Shown here: positions 20,247 to 31,201 of the stretch, piece after piece
Layout of the letters: each line of letters opens with the position of its first letter
How positions within the stretch are numbered: the stretch's first letter is position 1
Source: Lathyrus oleraceus
Taxonomy: Eukaryota > Streptophyta > Magnoliopsida > Fabales > Fabaceae
Direction: 5' to 3'
DNA: 64,000 bases
Assembly: GCF_024323335.1 (NCBI RefSeq)
Contig: NC_066581.1
Coordinates: 224,011,039 to 224,075,038 of the forward strand
Notes under the pieces: generated by a model
Databases searched by the model: none
Seen by the model: only the letters and a program-made list of their open reading frames with translations
What the model was told of the DNA's origin: nothing
Translations under genes and position numbers: made by a program

Positions 20247-21748
20247 ATGGATTATGGACGAAGGAACACTAAGAAGTACAGTTTCATATGTCCCGACTTG
20301 AAAGAGTTAAGGAAGCTAGCATCTCTTTGTATTAGATCCCCTGGACTTCAAACAATGTCATGGGAAGCTTCTATGCATCTTGTTTACTGATGTGGTTGAA
20401 GGACTCTTGAGTGTGCTAGTGCAGTTCTATGATCCTCTCTACCATTGTTTCACTTTCCCAGATTTTCAGCTTGTGCCCGCCTTGGAGGAGTATTCTCATC
20501 TTTTGGGGATACCTATTTCTAGTAGAGTGCCTTTTAGTGGATTGGAGGAGATTCCTCGATCTAGTAGTATTGCTGAAGCTCTTCACTTGAAGAAGTCTGA
20601 GATAGAGGCTCATTGGGTGAAGAAAGGAGGGTTATTTGGGTTACCATCAGTTTTCTTCATCAAGGAAGCTACTGTTTTTGCTCAAGCTGGTAGTATGGAT
20701 GCTTTTAAAGCTATATTGGTATTGCTCATCTATGGATTAGCTTTGTTCCCTAACATTGACGGTTTTGTTGATGTTAACGCCATTAGACTTTTATTGATTA
20801 GGAATCCTGTGTCTACTTTGTTGGGTGATATGTATTTCTCTTTGCATCTAAGGAATTCTAAAGGTGGTGGAACTATTGTCTGTTGCATCCCTCTTCTGTA
20901 CAAGTGGTTTATTTCGCACTTGCCCTCAGACACCTGCTTTTGTGGAGAATAAACAATGTCTACGGTGGTCACAGAGACTTATGTCTCTCACTAATGATGA
21001 TATAGTTTGGTATGATCCATCTTTGAGCAGTTTTGAGATTATTGATAGTTGTGGTGAATTCTCTAATGTGCCTTTCATTGGTACACAAAGAGGAATTAAC
21101 TACAACCCTGCTTTGGCTTGTCGTCAACTTGGGTTCCCCTTGAGAGACAAACCTAATAACATGTCGTTAGAAGATCTTTTCTACCAAGAGGGTAAAGATC
21201 CCCAACATTTGAAGCAGAAGATTGTGCATGCTTGGCATAATGTGCATAGGAAAGGAAGATCTGAGCTTGGTCTGCGCAATTGTGTAGCTTTGGAAGCTTA
21301 CACTCTTTGGGTGAAGAAGAGAGCTATGGAGTTGAAGATGCCTTATCCTTGTGAAATACCTATGTCTATGGTTGTGGTTGAGCCATTAACTCTCCCTAAC
21401 CGAGATGTAGAGGAGTTGGAAGATGCGCTCGCCAAGATGAAGCAAGAGAAGGACATGTGGGAAGAGCGCTTCCATGCTTTGAGCAAGAAGCATGAAGAGT
21501 TGCAGTTGGAGTCTAAGGACAAAGATGCACTTATTGAGCTACTTGAAGACCGAGTGACGAAGAGACAGAGAAAGCCAGAGTTTTCATCTTCTAGCATGCC
21601 TCAGCCTTCCGTTGCTTGGAAGAAGATTGTTGATCAGCTTGTCCTCGAGAAGACTCAGATGAAGGCTTCTTTTGAAACTGAGATCCGTCGCATTCGAAGG
21701 AAGTACGCGCCTACAGCCAGATCTTCTGACGATGTTAGGGATCCTTAG
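20247..21748 (+). pseudogene. Ogre ORF1 protein, broken by frameshifts
   Basis: ORF1 is the extra protein found upstream of gag in Ogre elements; its function is unknown. The reading starts at ATG 20247 (MDYGRR) and shifts frame at about 20380 and again at about 20925. Recognisable parts are VQFYDPLYHCFTFPDFQL (about 20418), an NPALACRQLGFPLR segment (about 21103) and a basic RNCVALEAY...WVKKRA segment. The last 100 residues form a charged, coiled-coil-like region (LEDALAKMKQEKDMWEERF). I believe the family is catalogued as a legume-rich domain of unknown function (possibly DUF7745), but I cannot confirm the accession. No catalytic motif is visible. Confidence 0.8.
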
Positions 21749-22056
21749 GATGACTAGTCTCCTTTTCTCTTGTATTTTTTTTATTTTGGTTTCTGAAATT
21801 GTACTCAGTGTAATCCTCCCAATTTATATAAATAAAAAGAGATTTTTTGGTCATATCAAATTGTTGCAATTGCTATTTAAATACATATATTTGCAAATGA
21901 TATAGTAAGTTCCTTGAAAATAAAAATAATCAAGCATTACATTTCATGCATCATTTGCATAAGCAGGTTTTCGCCAGGTGTCTGATTGGTGTTTCTTCTG
22001 TGCTTTAGCCAAGCTGACTCACCAGTACTATACCCGAGCCAATCATCTGAGAATCA
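21749..22056 (+). other. Spacer between Ogre ORF1 and gag
   Basis: This short AT-rich spacer ends with TTGCATAAGCAG|G at about 21966, a possible splice acceptor. The codons from about 21978 to the gag ATG stay open and resemble the same stretch upstream of gag in the nested element (both contain YxTR then RIM). Confidence 0.55.
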
Positions 22057-25000
22057 TGGAACATTTGGAGCAAGAGAACAGAGAGCTGAAGGAAGAGATC
22101 GCCCGCCTGACTGCCATGATGGAGTCAGTTCTTGCTACTCAGAATCAAGCTTCTCCAACACCTGCAACTCCTCCCGCAAGGACTGTTACTTCAGAAGTGA
22201 CTACCTCTACCATGCCTGCTGCTACCGCTCACTTCGCGCCGAATATGCCTGCCGGATTCCCGTGGGGAATGCCGCCAACTTTGTGCCCGAAGGCTTTACG
22301 CATACATTTGCTTCCATGTCGGCATCTAGCCCAGTCATGTTTGTGCCACCTCCCGTTGTGCACACCTTGCCTCGCATAGAGGATACCATCTATCATTCTG
22401 ATCCGTCTGAGGGTCCAGATGTGTATGAGAAGATGGACGAGATGAAAGATTAGTTTCTTGAGTTACGCAAGGAATTGAAGACGCTAAGAGGTAAAGACTT
22501 GTTTGGAAAGAGTGTTGTTGAGTTGTGCTTAGTGCCCAACGTCAAGATCCCGGTAAAGGTCAAAGTGTCTAACTTTGAAAAATATAAGGGGAACTCTTGT
22601 CTGCTCAGTCATCTTGTGATGTATGCCCTCAATATGTCTACTCAGACCGACAATGATCAATTGCTTATTCACTACTTCCAAGATAGTTTAATCGGTGTTG
22701 CGCTCCGTTGGTACATAGGGTTGGATAGTGCCAGCATTCGCACTTTCAACGACTTGGGAGAGGCTTTTATGAAGCAATACAAGTATAATGTGGACATGGC
22801 GCCTGATAGAGACCAGCTGAGGTCTATGTCTTAGAAGGACAAAGAGACATTTAAAGAATACGCGCAAAGATGGAGGGAGTTGGCTGCCCAGATCACTCCT
22901 TCTTTGGAGGAGAAAGAGATGACAAAAATCTTCTTGAAAACTCTGAGTTCATTTTATTATGAATGCATGATTGCTAGTGCCCCCAATGACTTTACCGAAA
23001 TGGTAAACATGGGGATGAGACTTGAGGAAGGAGTCCGTGAGGGACGTTTGTCAAGAGATGAGGCGTCAACAAGCAGGAAATATGGTAGCAACTTTGGTAA
23101 GAAGAAAGACAGTGAGACGAATGTAGTAATCAGTGGGAGGCAGAGGAGGCCTCAGATCAGAAGGAATCCACCACCCCATCAACATCATCATCATCAAGTG
23201 TCATCAGTAATTCCGGTATTTTCTAATCAAGAAGCAACACCAATTTAACAACAACAACAACATCAACGTCAACAACAACAACCGCAACAAAGAACAAACA
23301 CCTACAACAACAACAATACCAACAACAATCATCATCAGTAGAACTTTGAGAGGAAGAAGGTCTCTTTTGACCCGATTCTTATGTCATATGCAAAGTTGTA
23401 TCCTTCGTTAGTTCTCAAGAACTTAATTCAACCGAGGAACCCACCGTAGATCCCAGAACCACTTCCTTGGTGGTATAAACCTGAACTCCGTTGTGCTTTT
23501 CATCAAGGAGCACCCGAACACGACATTGAAAATTGATATCCATTGAAGTATGAGGTTCAAAAGCTTATGAAGAGTGGTATGGTGTCCTTTGAGGACCGCG
23601 CGCCAAATGTGAAAGCGAATCCTTTGCCCGCTCATGGGAATTCTTCAATGAATATGGTGGACGGTTGTCCTGGGGAGTATAAGATTTATGACATCCGGTT
23701 TATTCGAAGATCCTTGGTGCAGATGCACAAGGATATCTGTTTGGTGAGTGACTGTGAACATGACCATGATGGTTGTGTTGTTTGTAGTGTGAACCCAAGA
23801 GGGTGTGTTATAGTGAAAAGGGACATCCAACGTCTGATGGATGAAGGCATGATCCAAATTGTTCAATCCCGTCATGTAGATGACGACGTCAATGTCATAG
23901 TGCCCATTTTCAAACAACAAGAGCGGTTGGTAATTCAATATGACAGCAGCAACAATAATAATGTCATTCAAAGATCAGTATCGTCGTTGGTAATACGGTT
24001 AGCGGGCCCAGTCCCGTATTCATCTAATAAGGTTGTACCGTACAAGTACAATGCTACAATGATAAAGAATGGTCAAGAGGTCCCGTTACCTACGACTAGT
24101 TCAGTAGTGAGCATTGTTGATGTAACGAAGGTGACTCATAGTGGTCGAGTGTTTGGGTCGGTGTTCCTAGAAAACAAAGAAGAAACGATTGTTGGTAAGA
24201 AAGTGGAGGTGCCTAATGTAGATCCGATTGGCGTTTCAAAAGGTAAGTCTGGTGAATCCACCAAACTAGAAATCCAATGATGATGATGAGGTAATCTGAT
24301 TGATAAAGAGGAGCGAGTTTAATGTGGTAGAGCAGCTGCTCCAAACCCCCTCAAAAATCTCAGTGTTGTCTCTGCTAATGAATTCCGAAGCACACAGAGA
24401 AGCACTGCAGAGAGTTCTTGAACAAGCATACATAGAGCATGATGTTACAATGGATCAATTTGATCACATTGTGACTAACATCACTTCTTGCAACAATCTC
24501 AGCTTTTGCGACGAAGAACTCCTTGAGGAGGGCAGAAACCATAATCTGGCTTTGCTCATTTATGTGAATTGCAAAGAAGATGCTCTGTCAAACGTGCTTG
24601 TTGACACCGGTTTGTCACTGAATGTGCTTCCGAAGTCAAATTTGTCAAAATTATCTTACCAAGGAGCTCCCATGAGGTATAGCGGTGTAATCGTCAAAGC
24701 TTTTGATGGTTCGCGCAAGACAGTAATTGGTGAAGTGGACCTTCTAGTCAAGATAGGTCCGAGTGATTTTCATATTACTTTTCAAGTAATGGATATCCAC
24801 CCAGCCTACAGCTATTTATTAGGAAGGCCATGGATTCCTGAGGCAGGAGTTGTTACCTCCACTCTGCATTAGAAATTGAAATTTGTGAAGAATGGAAAGC
24901 TAGTGATCGTTGGAGGAGAGAAGGCGTTGTTGGTTAGCCACCTGTCATCTTTCTCTTATGTTGAAGCTGAGGATGAGGTTGGAACTCCATTCCAAGCCTT

Positions 25001-25342
25001 ATCTATTGCTGCTGAAAAGAGAGTTTGGGCACCCATGTCCTCATTAAAAGATGCTTAAAAGATTGTTGAAGAAGGTACTGTTGATCAGTGGGGGCGTATG
25101 GTAGAGGTCTCCGACAACAAGGGCAAAACCGGTTTGGGGTTCAAGAAAGGCTCATCAATTGCAAGATCTGAAGATATGCAACTCAGCTTCCATAGCGAAG
25201 GGTTCATTCATGGCAATGAACAACACTTAGTTGTTGTGCTAGAGGATGACGAAGAGGAAGATTTCACCAACTTTATAACGCATGGAAAGACGTGCAACAA
25301 TTGGACTGCTGTTGATATTCCTGTTATTTTGCATCAATCTAA
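22057..25342 (+). pseudogene. gag-pro: Ogre gag-protease, broken by stops and frameshifts
   Basis: The start is ATG 22057 (MEHLEQEN, a predicted coiled coil). The Gag core follows (FEKYKGNSCL, FMKQYKYNVDMAP, EYAQRWRELA; about 22576-23010). Next come a His-rich tract, a Gln/Asn-rich microsatellite tract (about 23248-23340), a CAFHQGAPEHDIEN knuckle relative and protease with DTGLSLNVLP (about 24602). The residue after the catalytic DTG is Leu, where the nested element has Ser. Frame changes occur near 22275 and 24285. Stops at about 22451, 22832, 23246, 23339, 23446, 24870 and 25056 are mostly TAG or TAA where Gln is expected. The last codon overlaps the intron donor. Confidence 0.88.
23246..23342 (+). 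repeat. CAA/AAC-rich microsatellite tract in Ogre gag
   Basis: This is a run of CAA, CAG and AAC triplets with CAT/CAC interruptions, encoding Gln, Asn and His. It sits in the flexible part of Gag between the core and protease. Two stop codons now interrupt it, both one base from Gln codons. Confidence 0.85.
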
Positions 25343-25592
25343 GTAATTGCTTTTATATTTTAAAATCCTTCTCCTATGCCTAAGGGAGAAGTGAACATTG
25401 TTTGAGCATTTTAAATTAATCATTAATAAAATTAATTCTATTCATCCGCATCTTTGATGTTTGTTTTACTTTTTGCTTTATTCTGAAAATGGTAATCACA
25501 AAAAACATAAATAAACAATATAATTGTCCATCTCCATAATATTTGGTCACAAATTCACTTCTCTAAAATCAAAATATCAAATCATTATGCAG
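25343..25592 (+). other. Ogre gag-pro/pol intron
   Basis: The donor is AA|GTAATTGC and the acceptor TTATGCAG|GTTGC, 250 nt and AT-rich with a pyrimidine-rich, AT-rich 3' part. Without splicing the protein stops at TAA inside the donor (codon AAG then TAA). Joining 25342 to 25593 restores AAG and continues in frame into pol (K then LLSNPIE). Ogre elements are known to have a partly spliced intron here. The nested minus element keeps the same arrangement. Confidence 0.8.
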
Positions 25593-28500
25593 GTTGCTTT
25601 CTAACCCCATTGAATACAATGATCCTTCTCATTCTCCAAATTTTGAATTCCCTGTGTTTGAGACCGAGGAGAAAAGTGATGTAGAAGTGAGTGATGAATT
25701 GACTCGTCTTCTTGAGCAAGATGAAAAGATTATTCAGTCGTTTGAAGAGCATATTGAGTTAGTCAACTTGGGTTCTGAAGATGATGTGAAGGAAGTCAAG
25801 ATTGGGTCTCGACTGTGTCCAGATGTCAAGAAGGGGTTGATTGATCTTCTTAGAGAGTATTCAGATATGTTTGCTTGGTCCTATCAAGACATGTCTGGTT
25901 TAGATTCTAAGATTGTGGAGCATAGATTGTCGTTGAAGCCAGAATGCCCGCCAGTCAAGCAGAAGTTGAGAAGAACGCATCCTGATATGGATGTGAAGAT
26001 CAAAGAGGAAGTGCAGAAGCAGATTGATGTCGGTTTCCTTGTAATAGCTGAGTATTCATAATGGGTGGCCAATATTATGCATGTGCCAAAGAAAGATGGA
26101 AAAGCCCGCATGTGTGTTGACTATCGAGATTTGAATAAAGCCAGTCCGAAAGATGATTTCCCTCTGCCACACATTGATATGTTGGTAGACAATACTACTA
26201 AATTCAAATTCTTTTCGTTTATGGATGGATTTTCCAGATATAATTAGATCAAGATGGCACCCGAAGATATGGAGAAGACCATATTCATTACACCCTGGGG
26301 AAAATTTTGTTATAGAGTGATGCCTTTCGGTCTAAAGAATGTTGGTGCGACTTACCAGAGAGCAATGACTACTCTTTTTCATGATATGATGCATAAAGAG
26401 ATTGAAGTTTATGTCGATGACATGATTGCTAAATCAATTGATGAAGAGGAACATGTTGAGCATTTGTCGAAGCTATTCCAGCGTTTGAGGAAGTATAAAC
26501 TCCGCTTGAATCCCAATAAGTGTACTTTTGGTGTTCGTTCTGATAAGTTGTTGGGCTTTATTATCAGCGAGAAGGGTATTGAAGTTGATCCTGCCAAGGT
26601 CAAAGCAATACAAGAGATGCTTGCGCCCAAAACTGAGAAGCAAGTCAGAGGTTTTCTCGGCCGCTTAAATAGTATTTCCATATTCATTTCCCACATGACT
26701 GCGACATGTGCGCCCATATTCAAGCTTCTCCAGAAAGATCAGTCTTGTGATTGGACCGAAGACTGCCAGAAATCTTTTGACAGTATTAAAGAATATTTGC
26801 TTGAACCTTCGATTTTGTCTCCGCCTGTTGAAGGAAGATCGTTGATCATGTATTTGACTGTACTCGAAGATAGTATGGGTTGTGTTCTTGGTATGCAAGA
26901 TGAGACTAGAAAGAAAGAATTTGCAATTTACTACCTCAGTAAGAAGTTCACCGACTGTGAGACTCGATATTCGATGCTTGAGAAGACTTGTTGCGTATTG
27001 GCTAGGGCTGCTAAGCGTCTGCGCCAGTATATGTTGAATCATACCACTTGGTTGATATCCAAAATGGATACAATTAAGTATATATTTGAGAAACCTTCTT
27101 TAACTGGGAGGATTTCCCGTTGGCAGATGTTGTTATCAGAGTATGATATCGAATACCGATCTTAGAAAGCAATCAAAGGTAGTATCTTGGCTGACCATTT
27201 GGCTCACCAACCAATTGAAGATTATCAGTCAGTACAGTATGATTTTCCTGATGAAGAGATTTTGTACTTAAAAATGAAAGATTGTGATGAACCATTGCTT
27301 GAAGAAGAGCCAGAACCTGGTTCCCGTTGGGGCATGGTATTTGATGGAGTTGTTAATCAATATGGAAATGGCATTGAGGCAGTGATTATTACTCCTTAAG
27401 GCACGCATCTACCATTTACAGCTAGATTGATTTCAAGTGTACAAACAACATGGCAGAATATGAAATTTCATTATGGGGCTTGAAGAGGCCATGAATCTCA
27501 GAATCAAGTATTTGGATGTCTTCGGTGATTCGGCTTTGGTTGTGAATCAAATCAAATGAGAATGGGAGACAAATCAACCCGGTTTGATACCATATAGAGA
27601 TTATGCGAGGAGGATTTCAAATTTCTTTACAAAGGTTGAGTTTCATCATATCCCTCGAGATGAAAATCTGATGGCAGATGCTCTTGCAACATTGGCATCG
27701 ATGATTGTAGTGAAGTATTGGAATGAAGTTCCCAATTTATCTGTGATGCATCTTGATAGGCTAGCTCATGTGTTTGATGTTGAAGAAATCAAAGACGAGA
27801 AGCCGTGGTATTATGACATCAAATGTTTCCTCCAAAGTCAGATTTACCCGCCTGGGGCATCTTTGAAAGATAAGAAGACTTTGAGAAGATTAGCCAGTAA
27901 TTTCTACTTGAATGGTGATATACTCTACAAGAGAAACTTCGACATGGTTTTGCTCAGATACGTGGATGGACACGAAGCAGACTTGTTGATGACTGAAGTG
28001 CATGAAGGTTCCTTTGGTACTCATTCCAATGGACATGTAATGGCGAAGAAGATGTTGTGAGCAGGTTACTATTGGTTGACAATGGAATCTGTCTGTTGCA
28101 AATTTATGAAGAAGTGCCACAAATGTCAAATCTATGTTGATAAAATTCATGTTCCTCCGACACTATTGAATGTTATCTCTTCTCCATTTCCCTTGTCCAT
28201 GTGGGGAATTGATATGATTGGGAAGATTGAGCCCAAAGCTTCAAATGGACATCGTTTCATTTTAGTGGCAATTGACTACTTCACAAAATGGATTGAAGCG
28301 GCATCGTATGCAAATGTGACCAAGCAAGTTGTTGTAAGGTTTATCAAGAATTAGATTATATGCCGTTATGGTGTGACAAGTAAGATCATTACTGACAATG
28401 GATCGAACTTGAATAACAATATGGCGGAAGCTCTTTTTAAGGACTTCAAGATTGCACGTTATAATTCTTCTCCCTACAGACCCAAGATGAATGGGGTTGT

Positions 28501-29053
28501 TGAAGTTGCATACAAGAACATCAAGAAGATTATCCAGAAGATGGTTGTCACGTATAAGGATTTGCATGAGATGTTCCCTTTTGCTTTGCATGGGTATCGT
28601 ACATCCATTTGCACTTCATCAGGGGAAACCCCTTTCTCTCTTGTTTTATGTATGGAAGCAGTGCTCCCTGTAGAGGTTGAGATTCCTTCATTGTGTGTGC
28701 TCATGGAAGCCAAATTGATTGAGGCTGAGTGGTGTCAAACCAGGTTTGATCAATTGAATTTGATTGAAGAGAAGAGATTGACTGCCATGTCTCATGGTCA
28801 GTTGTATCAGCAAAGGATGAAGAAATATTTTGATAAAAAGGTCAGACCTCGAGTGTTCAGAGAAGGTGACCTTGTGCTCAAGAAGATTTTATCGTTCAAG
28901 CCAGATTCCAGAGGAAAATGGACTCCTAATTATGAAGGCCCATATGTTGTTAAGAGAGCCTTTTCAGGCGGCACATTGATTCTTACAACAATGGTTGGTG
29001 ACGAGTTCACTCGTCTTGTGAACGCAGATGCAGTCAAGAAATACTTCGCCTAA
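25593..29053 (+). pseudogene. pol: Ogre pol: RT, RNase H, second RNase H and integrase, broken
   Basis: Pol copies RNA into DNA and integrates it. Domains in order are a pre-RT segment; RT (CVDYRDLNKASPKD at about 26113; FMDGFSRYN; VMPFGLKN; catalytic YVDDMIA at about 26410); the first RNase H (to about 27160); a second, Tat-type RNase H (MVFDG at about 27338; GDSALVVNQIK at about 27527; ENLMADALATLAS); then integrase. Integrase has the HEGSFGTH/CHKC zinc region, Asp in WGIDMIG, Asp in ITDNGSN, Glu in NGVVEVAYKN and a C-terminal NYEGPYVVKR. Stops near 26059, 26245, 27163, 27397, 27557, 28058 and 28352 sit where Gln or Arg is expected, and a frameshift lies at about 27430-27480. All catalytic residues examined are still present, so decay is by nonsense and frameshift. 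Confidence 0.92.
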
Positions 29054-29073
29054 AAAATAAAAGAAAAGCTCGT

Positions 29074-29230
29074 TAAGTTGAAAACCCAAAAGGGCGGCTT
29101 AGGCAAAAATGAGCGTCTCGGTGGATTGAAAACCCGAAAGGGTGATCCAGGCAAAAACTAGAGACATAGAACAAAAAGAATTTCCCGATAAGTTGAGTAC
29201 CCCACCTTGGGGCAACTTATGCAAAAATTA
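29074..29230 (+). ncRNA. Array of three covarying hairpins after the Ogre integrase stop
   Basis: The stem-loops are at 29074-29101 (TAAGTTG/CGGCTTA), 29122-29149 (TGGATTG/TGATCCA) and 29188-29220 (ATAAGTTG/CAACTTAT). The inner stems are CCC-AAAA-GGG, CCC-GAAA-GGG and CCCC-ACCTT-GGGG. Each is followed by GCAAAA and a four-base unpaired AAAA or AGTA separates outer and inner stems on the 5' side. The array starts about 20 bases after the integrase stop. Stem sequences differ but pairing holds, including G-U pairs. The nested minus element carries a four-unit version at 6503-6712. A packaging, stability or translation role is only inference. Confidence 0.65.
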
Positions 29231-30174
29231 GGGATTGTGGCAAGTAACTGGATTCTGCTGATCTTCAGTGTTTTGAAGACTTGTTTGAGCACAAGAGTTG
29301 ACATCAGTTCATCCCCAGCAACGGTCAAGAGCACAGTGGATAGTAAGAGTTGGTAGAAGGATTAAGGATCATTTGTATTCAATGTAACCCTTTTTCCATG
29401 TAAATTACCATTTTCAACTTTGTAAAAATCCATGGAGTCTTGTCATTTACAGACTACCATTCCACTAAATAAAGTTGACCTTTTATCCAAATTGTTTCTA
29501 CTCTTATTTACTTTAGCCAATAGTTTTAAATTTTACTATGATCATTTTGAAATTAAATTTTTAAATCAAAATCAAGTTTTTTCTTAGATATATAAAAGCA
29601 AGAATTTTGCCAAAGCAAGTAAAAGGAATGTCAACAGCATTTCAATGGATAACAAGTCCTTAAGTGCGAAACATCATAGGTTCCTCGAGCAGTTAATCCT
29701 TTGGGTATCCCTAGACGTTTGTGTTGATTCAGTTCCTCGGCGGAGTGTTTGATCCTCAGTGGAATTCCTTTACTCGTCCCCATCTGAGTTGGTTGATTCA
29801 GATATCCTGTGGCGTGTTGTTTTCCCCGATAGAGTTTCTGCCTTCCCCAGCAGAGTTTGTACATCCACAACGAAGTTCGTATTTCCTCAGCAGGGTTGAT
29901 CTTCAGAGGTGATTGATCTTCCCCAATATATCGCATTGGTTTCCCCACCAATCGCCATTCAACTTGCTCCTAGTCAGAGTTTCCTCCTGGTTTTTGAGCA
30001 ACTTTTATTATGATTATTCTCTGTAGGGTTGTCTCCCATTTTTATGGTGTTGACCTAAAATTCCCGATATATTGGATGTTCTTTCCTCAGCAGATCTCCT
30101 CCTTCCCCGGCTAGGTTTGAACCTTTGGGATGTTGATCTCTTTGTTCTCCAGAAGTTGTCTCTATATTTTGTGG
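29231..30174 (+). other. Ogre 3' untranslated region, part 1
   Basis: No coding sequence is supported. From about 29690 it holds repeated TTCCCCAGCAGAGTT-like words (for example about 29845, 29885 and 30085), a degenerate repeat. The same region resumes at 47660 after the copia insertion. The target duplication TGTGG is at 30170-30174. Confidence 0.75.
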
Positions 30175-31134
30175 TGTTGGTTCTAAGTGTTGGCAACAAT
30201 TTTGGTAAAACCTAGAGTGTTCACAAGTTGTCACATGTGTTGTCTTGACATAAGATAACTAGTACCTGCTGGATGTTTAAAATGTGATTATGCAGGATTT
30301 TACTGAGATGTCAGACCCGACGTCATGACATCTGTCTACAGAACATTCAGTCTGAATGTTATGTATTATGTGACTGCGTTTTTAATGCAAATCTGTGTAT
30401 GATTGATGAGATGATTGAACACGCTATCAATCAGTAATTACAACGAGATTAACTTATTTTCCAAAGAGATCTAATCAATTGTCATGGGAAGATATGAATG
30501 GAAAATAGTTTTAGGGTTTTATGATGTCTAAGCCCAGCCAAATGCTTCTATAAAAAGGACATGGAAAACCTGATTTGATACACAAGAAATAATGAACGAA
30601 ATATTGAGAGAGAATAAGGGTTTTAGTCTTGTGCGGTCGTGTGAATTGTAAGCCATTCAATTCATCCATAGATTATTGAATTGGTCTGATTTTTGAGTTG
30701 TAATTTGTCACTCTAAGCTTTAAAGCATGAGTGTGTGTCTACTCGATTGAAGCTTGTAAGTAAGATCAAGTGTGTGTCTTTGAAGAGTGTCTTCTTTTCA
30801 TTGTAATTCTTGTTTGATATCACTGCTGTGATTGAGGGGGAGTGAGTAGGGTCTCATATCTAAGAGTTCTTAGGTAGAAGTCACACGGGTAGAGATTAGG
30901 TGAAAAAGACTGTAACTTGAAGTTGTTTACTGAGAGTCTTTGAACTGATTCTATTTAGTGGATTTCCTTCCTGGCTTGGTAACCCCCAGACGTAGGTGAG
31001 TTTGCACCGAACTAGGTTAACAATTGCTTGTGTCTCTTGCATTACTATTCTTTATCTTTTATCATGTTTGTATTGTTCAGATATTAGTGTCGTGACATTA
31101 CCTTCGACATCTCATATCTGATACCAGAATTTCA
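30175..31134 (+). repeat. 5' LTR of SIRE-type copy 1
   Basis: This is 960 bp and equals the joined 3' LTR (38639-39415 plus 47477-47659) in length. A TATAAAAA box is at 30549-30556. The palindrome-like word GACGTCATGACATC lies at 30319-30332, about 230 bp upstream of the TATA box. Confidence 0.93.
30549..30556 (+). promoter_or_regulatory. TATA box of SIRE-type LTR (copy 1)
   Basis: TATAAAAA in the context CTTCTATAAAAAGGACATGG. It is repeated in the 3' LTR (39013-39020) and as TATAAATA in copy 2 (56684-56691, 63545-63552). Confidence 0.75.
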
Positions 31135-31136
31135 AT

Positions 31137-31148
31137 TGGTATCAGAGC
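31137..31148 (+). other. Primer-binding site, initiator methionine tRNA type
   Basis: TGGTATCAGAGC follows the LTR after two bases. This is the usual Ty1/copia primer site in plants. Confidence 0.9.
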
Positions 31149-31201
31149 AGGCATCCTGCTCTGGTTCTGGGTGAGATCTAGGGACATTACTTTCTGGTAC
31201 T

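Noticed and set aside
20247..21748. Host gene fragment captured by Ogre
   Set aside because: Its position between PBS and gag is that of the standard Ogre ORF1, so no capture needs to be assumed.
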